Origin: Macrosoma leucophasiata
Taxonomy: Eukaryota > Arthropoda > Insecta > Lepidoptera > Hedylidae
NCBI GenBank assembly: GCA_036365455.1
Contig: JAWQUS010000030.1
Location: 9,920,001-9,984,000, forward strand
Direction of reading: 5' to 3'
DNA length: 64,000 bases
Both the position numbers and the translations under genes were made by a program. Positions 58,421-64,000 of this stretch are shown here, piece by piece. Position 1 is the first letter of the stretch. Each line of letters starts with the position of its first letter. The notes beneath the pieces were generated by a model. It was not told the origin of the DNA. It ran no database searches and worked only from the letters and a program-made list of their open reading frames with translations.

Positions 58421-61400
58421 TTAAATGGTTTTGTGTTCAAGAGAGGCGATTGAAAATAGGCAACTGGGTGCCAAATTATGCCACATTGTATTGGAAGCGC
58501 TCGCTGTTGGTATTCTATTTATGGTTTCGTGGTCTATAATAAAATCGAAGTTATGACTAGCATTTTTGTTCCAACTAAATTCAAAGCGAAACTTCAAGAG
58601 GTAAACATGCATGATACATTGGATAACGAACCTTACTACATATATAATTTAGTGTAAAATGTTGAACGTTTATAGTAAATCTCAGTAAACTTACTTTATG
58701 CATTGTTATGGAGACCATGACCTAAATAAACATATTGAAAAGTCACTCAACTTTATGTAAGTATACTTTTTGGCGAAGTGATGGGTATAGCAGGTACTGT
58801 CAAGAAGAAGTTGTAGTGTAGTCGGCGTGTGTAGTGCTAGTCTAGTATAGTTTAGAATAAGGAACCATTGCAGAAACAAGAAATATACAGTCTACTTAAT
58901 TAACATGTTCGTTTTCTATAGACTGTGCTACTAATATCGCAGTCGCGCAGATTTTTGTTGTCCTTTTCGGTGCAAACCGGAGTGCCCCTCATAAAGTTCT
59001 GGTTAAGTCAGTAGTGCCCTTTTTTATGTAATGGAAGTGGCAAACAAGCATGCAGTTCACATTGACGTTAAGTGATGACTGCCAGCCTATAGACACTTAC
59101 ACAAAGACCAAGGTCAAAATGCAGATGCGTTACCACTCCTGAGGCCTAAGGTGTTATGCCTATATGCTGGAAATTACAGGGCCGTACATTACCACCTGAC
59201 CGGAACACGATAGTACTGGACACTACCATTTAGCGGCAAGTATACCTAATTTAACACTAAACCAGTAAGCACACAGCATCAGTTACTTTCAATCCATACA
59301 TTCGTCTAATCTGTCTTTACGTGACTCATTTATGTAGTTAAATACTTGTCTCTTCATTCGACAGACATTATTCAAATGTATTTTGAATAACGCCTATTAA
59401 AGTAACCTAATGTACTAGCATAAATAGAAATAATGGCAGAATAAACATTCACTCAAAATATAACTGCATTTACTACCAGGAGGAGACTATGTGTAATAAT
59501 TGCAGATTCATTTGGAGTCATTGCTATATTAGAATTGTGATTTCCAAATGATGCACTAAGATACAACCCCACGCTCTGCAATTGAATCCTACGCTTTGTT
59601 CATTTTGGATATCAACAGACAAGGAACATAATTTATTAAAGTTAGCATATTCAGATAATGGAATCATTTTAGGAGATCGAGGTATCCTTGCATTTCAGAT
59701 CATTTCTTAATAATATATCGTGTGGTTTTCTTTATAAATCCACTTTATTAACACTATAAATGCGAAACTAAGTTGTGTCACACTTTTACCCCCAAATTCT
59801 AAAACCGAAAACTAAAGGAGATCCGCCACTTTGTATGGGGCATTGGTACATAATTGTACAACAATAAAACTTTTACGTCTTCAGACATTAGTTCAAATAC
59901 TACTATTTAAAACATATTTGACTTCGTTGACGGATTGGGTTCGTGAGATATAGCAATTTAAAAAATGTATGAATGAAGTCGTTTTTCCGCCATACTTTTT
60001 TAATTTTCGTACTTATAGGCGCTAATTTAAAATTGAAGGTTTGTAGATTGCTAGAAGAAAGTGACTTTCACAATAAATAATCACGCTTGTATCCACAAAT
60101 ACATATGAATGCTTTTAAATAGCATTTCACTGTACACCGAGCACTTTTTTGGCAAACTCCAGTCTACTTTTGCAGATTATAATAAATTGTTCACAGAAAA
60201 ACTAACAAACACAAGATCAACTGACTTGAACAAACACCTCTAGCACTACCTACGTAATCCAAATCGCAAGAGCACTCGAATTCCGTTTCAACAAGCACAA
60301 AAACAAGCCAGTAGTCAAAAACACAGAAAAGTCACAGAACGCCAATTTGGTTTAAGCGTTTACAATCCGGAAATTTTGATGTCAAAGATGCACCTCGCTC
60401 TGGTCGCCCTATTACGGATAAAATTGATGCCATTTTTGAAAAAGTGGAGCAAGATCGACATATTAGTAGTTACGACGTAGCTGAAGAACTGAGAATTGAT
60501 CACAAAACAATTTTGGCGCATTTGAAAAAAACTGGGTACAAAAAAAAAGCTCGATATTTGGGTACCTCACGAGCTCACTGAAAGAAACCTAATGAACCGT
60601 GTACTCATTTGTGATTCTTTATTACGACGTAATGAAACCGAATCATTTTTGAAGAAGCTGATAACTGGTGATGAAAAGTGGATCACGTACGACAAGAACG
60701 TGCGAAAAAGGTCGTGGTCAAAGGCCGGTCAGGCTTCACAGACTGTGGCGAAATCCGGGTTAACTCGCAATAAGGTGATGTTGTGTGTGTGGTGGGATTG
60801 GAAGGGCATTATTCATTATGAGCTATTACCACCAGGCAGGACTATCGATTCTGAACTCTACTGCGAACAACTGATGAGATTAAAGCAAGAAGTTGAGAGA
60901 AAGCGGCCGGAATTGATCAACAGAAGGGGTGTGGTGTTTCATAATGATAACGCTAGACCTCACACATCTATAGCCACTCAGCAAAAATTAAGAGAGTTTG
61001 GCTGGGAGGTGTTAATGCATACGCCGTATAGTCCTGACCTTGCACCTTCAGATTTCCACCTGTTTCGGTCTCTTCAGAATTCTTTATGCAATGTTAGGTT
61101 AACATCACGAGAGGACTGCCAAATCCACTTGTCGCGGTATTTTGATGAGAAGTCCCAAAATTTTTAAAGCAATTGGATCATGTCCCTACCTACAAGATGG
61201 CAAAAGGTTATCGAACAAAATGATACATACATACTTTAGTTAAATTTAAATAAACTATATTAAAAAATATTATGAATTATCTTAAAAATGCGAAGAAACT
61301 TTTTCCCCAACCTAATATATATTGTAGATATAAACTTAATTTTTTCCTGAAACAATATATTTAGGATAAAACCAAAGATCAAACATCCTTTTCAATATTT

Positions 61401-62096
61401 TCATGAAACACGTCAGAAAGAAAGAAAAAACATTTATTCGGACGGCCATTAATGTTAGTAGGCAAAAAAAAAACAGTGACAAGTATAAAAAAAATGTATG
61501 GTAAATACAAAATACTAGTTAAGTGTATCTAATTGTTCAAAAAGATCACGCGTATAATATTTACGGATTTAGTCATTAACGCATAAAACATTTTTTTTAT
61601 GGTAAAATTTCAGTGACGACACTCGAGGGTGTATTAGGCAGCACCGCATTTCTTTATGTACTTGCAGCTAAATAGTAGTAGTCACGATAGTATTCCGGTC
61701 AGGTGGTAATGCACAGCCCCGTAATTTCCAGCATGAAGGTCCATAATTGAATCTTCTCTCTCACGGTTAAGGAATGCTACCAAATCAGTAGCGTGAAATT
61801 ATAATATTCAGATACAAATACTTACAGGTCCATGCAATTTTTGAAAGTTTCCTTCGATTTTATAATGATGCAATCATTAGAACCCAACTTGGTGACAATG
61901 GGATCCCAGAGGTCGAAAAGTCGCCCATTTCGCTGATCACCAACTCCTGACAAATAAAACAAATTTTAAAATGTTGACACAGGCACGGTTCAATTTGGCC
62001 TGTATTGTTACATTTGCGGATGAATTGTCACCTAAGTCTATTAGGTTAAGATCCCACTGCAGAATTATTTCGTTATGATCCAGATATGCTGCAAAC
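58421..62096 (-). CDS. Tentative minus-strand gene fragment, three exons
   Basis: Exons 62096-62032, 61946-61826 and 58556-58421 (stop TAA) join in phase (G|GA, then CT|T). The middle exon is the best supported: acceptor TTTATTTGTCAG, donor CT|GTAAGT and an open frame reading VGDQRNGRLFDLWDPIVTKL then GSNDCIIIKSKETFKNCMDL. The first exon would add FAAYLDHNEIILQWDLNLID but lies inside a local inverted duplication. The last would add HNFDFIIDHETINRIPTASA and more, but its acceptor has a poor pyrimidine tract. I do not recognise the protein. If real, it is antisense within the presumed first intron of the 50468 gene and has further 5' exons beyond 62096. Confidence 0.33.
59028..59250 (+). repeat. 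Interspersed repeat family A, well preserved
   Basis: It runs from GCAAACAAGCATGCAGTTCA through TTACAGGGCCGTACATTACC to CTACCATTTAGCGGCAAGTA. It is the clearest copy of this family in the window. Confidence 0.7.
60342..61312 (+). mobile_element. mariner transposon, 5'-truncated copy 2
   Basis: High nucleotide similarity to 48098-49055 throughout. The right terminal repeat (AACTTTTTCCCCAACCTAAT at about 61292-61312) is present. The left terminal repeat and the first part of the transposase are missing; the homology starts abruptly at CAATTTGGTTTAAGCG. Confidence 0.85.
60345..61167 (+). pseudogene. mariner transposase pseudogene, copy 2
   Basis: It lacks the N-terminus. One frameshift lies in an A-run near 60542, after which 191 codons are open (60592-61167). 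The catalytic residues are all present: LITGDEKWITYDKN, VVFHNDNARPHTS and YSPDLAPSDFHLF. The frame ends at an early TAA in place of a Tyr codon conserved in copy 1. It keeps the segment that copy 1 lost (RKRSWSKAGQASQTVAKSGL). Confidence 0.85.
61610..61750 (-). repeat. Interspersed repeat family A fragment
   Basis: It contains CTCGAGGGTGTATTAGGCAG, GATAGTATTCCGGTCAGGTG and ACAGCCCCGTAATTTCCAGC, the 3' part of the family read on minus. Confidence 0.55.
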
Positions 62097-62560
62097 CTAA
62101 TTTTTACGCAACTTTGTAATCTAGAAAATATATATCCACTAGGTTGCCTATCAAAATTTGGCCGCAAGTAGTTTTTTTTTTATCTTCAACAGCCAGCAAC
62201 TCTTATTTGTGGACGATTTAATTTGGCTCCCGTATACCATAATAATGAGAAAAAAATAGCTTTGATTTGATATCTAAATAATACATGTACGTCGTGGACG
62301 TAAAAAGTTATCGGGGCGGATACGTAGGGTCGGCCAAGTGCACAACGGTAAACGTGATATTTCAGAGTCCTTTATACGTATTGCCGTGAGGTAAACAAGA
62401 TTTTATTGAAAAAAACAAATTAAAAAAAATCTTTACCGAAATAAAAATACTTGCAGCCATTTTTTGATAGGCAATCTAGTAAATTCTATAGATTATAATC
62501 ATGCGTAAAAAATAGGTTTGCAGCATATCTAAATGAACGAAATGATTCTGCAGTGGGATC
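62050..62560. repeat. Local inverted duplication
   Basis: 62050-62169 and the reverse complement of 62450-62560 share GATCCCACTGCAGAA, ATATGCTGCAAACCTA and GCCTATCAAAA. The spacer is about 280 bp. The arms include a possible exon and its acceptor (ATTAGGTTTGCAGCATATCT on minus at 62096). Confidence 0.65.
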
Positions 62561-62879
62561 CTCACCTATATGTACCACAAATACACATGAAATAAACATA
62601 AAACACATTCATGAATTAAAGTAAGTATATTATTATGTTGTTCCAACGGATAGCTTTTGGGAATGGCATGATCTTATTATAAGAATCCGCTCAAATCCGC
62701 TGACTAGGCAGTCATAGTGATGGCGCTAGGCAACTCTGTATGCAAACTTCGCTACTAAAGCAACTGAATATCCATGAGGCCGAAAACTCTCCCATTTCGC
62801 TGATTACCAACTCCTGACTAACTAAACACTTTCAAAATGTTGACACAGGCTCTGTTTAAGTTGGCCTGCGTGTACCACA

Positions 62880-64000
62880 GGCGCGAAGTTACGTTTTAAT
62901 ACAATGAAATGCCTACTTTAGTGATTTTGGCTTGGCACCGACTTCAAACCTATTAGTAAATAGCACATAAATAATAGGGTAATATATAATTACAATTAAA
63001 TCTTTATTATTTTTTACTTTTCAGTTTTGAAGTCGGTTTTTCTTAACGTAGTTATATTTATTGTAAATGGTGTTATTTATGTCTTTTAGCTGCAGTATTA
63101 ACCCATCGTGTTTAAGGGAACTTTTACCTTGTTTTCTTGACTTTCTTGACATAATAAAATATAGTTAAGAAGTTATAATACATTTTTTTCAAAGAAGCTA
63201 TTGGTAGTGAATATAAAATTTTGAATTGGCTCAGGATATGAGCAAACAATATGGTATGAATATTATGTCCTGTTTCTACTTGTAGTTCAACTACTTTGTA
63301 CGATAGTAACGGACGATACCTTGCTCATTTGAATTTTTAACATTAAAATGGGTACATTGTTCTTTTCCTGAATTATTTTGCATTATTAAAGCAAAATTTT
63401 TGTTTTAAAATTTATTTCTGGTAATGATGAAAATACCTAGATTATATAAGTCATGATAATATTACGGGCAATTCCTATATAGGCATACATAAAAACATAC
63501 TTATTTATGTACTTGCTACGAAACTCGCCGACTTTGAGTTGTCCATGTTGTCCTAATTGCAACGCCACGTGCTAAGTTAAATTGTAATTTTTTGTAGTAT
63601 GTGGGCATTTAATACTTAATGCTTTAATTTATTGAATATTCAAGTATACAGTGTTTATAGAAAACGTTTCACATGATCTTACATGGCCTAAATTAGCAAA
63701 ACAACGGCGTTTAGTGTCACCAGTGAACCGTACACAACTGTCTTTGTCACATAAGTACGTGCCGAGGATTGCAAATCAGACTACATGACAACGATCAGCT
63801 GAAAATATTCATTTGTGTGTGCGTTTAAAAATTGTAAGATAATGATTGTGCTTGCATGCTGGCGTTTCTTGTTCCTATGAAACGGATTTGAATGTGTTTT
63901 TATTTTTGCAATAGTGTGGTAATTCTCCCTAAAATATGTACGACTAGCAGACGAAGTCATATAAAATATTATTTCTGTAAAATGCTGATACGTTTGGGGA
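62880..64000. other. No gene recognised at the right end
   Basis: AT-rich. A short fragment near 62935-63060 (GGCACCGACTTCAAA and its mirror TTTGAAGTCGGTTTT, about 90 bases apart) resembles the ends of a small inverted-repeat element. No exon in phase with the 50468 exon was found. Confidence 0.4.

Noticed and set aside
1..64000. CRISPR arrays, bacterial operons, phage or viral genes
   Set aside because: The (CATA)n and tandem repeats lack spacer structure. All genes are spliced and eukaryotic, and no viral protein was recognised.

Overview
This window is eukaryotic nuclear DNA and almost certainly lepidopteran (moth or butterfly). It has small exons with GT-AG introns in an AT-rich background. 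It is densely populated with repeat types common in Lepidoptera: two tRNA-headed SINE families, Helitron-like ends finishing in a hairpin plus CTAG, 3'-end fragments of RTE-like LINEs, and mariner, Tc1-like, piggyBac-like and jockey-like relics. I could not identify the species. All gene models were assembled by eye from open frames, splice sites and codon phase; no search was run.

Layout. (1) 1-3110, minus: FAF2/UBXD8, six exons, C-terminus beyond the window. (2) 4288-8707, minus: a four-exon EF-hand protein of about 230 aa; one of its introns holds a SINE split by a LINE insertion. (3) 9745-12179, plus: HROB, five exons, 319 aa, with foldback elements in intron 3 and just after the stop. 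(4) 12180-15299: repeats, including a 126-128 bp tandem array. (5) 15300-26540, minus: a 14-exon C2H2 zinc-finger gene (619 aa) whose introns carry a Tc1-like element with about 290 bp inverted repeats, a SINE and other repeats. (6) 26855-29407, minus: mitochondrial enoyl reductase MECR plus a second, diverged copy of its large terminal exon. (7) 29410-31840: repeats and a MITE. (8) 31842 to at least 36435, minus: the last six exons of an unrecognised gene, perhaps reaching 43997. (9) 37255-41530: a jockey-like reverse transcriptase joined to a broken piggyBac relic. (10) 41530-49990: mostly intergenic or intronic, with an RTE fragment and a complete but dead mariner. (11) 49990-50782, plus: CpG-rich promoter and first coding exon of an unrecognised gene. 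(12) 50783-64000: probably the first intron of that gene, with SINEs, a tRNA-like foldback, a hairpin, a second mariner and a possible minus-strand gene at 58421-62096.

The annotated genes are not a functional cluster. They cover ER/lipid-droplet protein turnover (FAF2), mitochondrial fatty-acid synthesis (MECR) and recombination repair (HROB). The most unusual item is the MECR locus. Exon 1 can splice in phase to either of two terminal exons, and the distal one has kept a 281-codon frame while losing the catalytic tyrosine and several cofactor-contact motifs.
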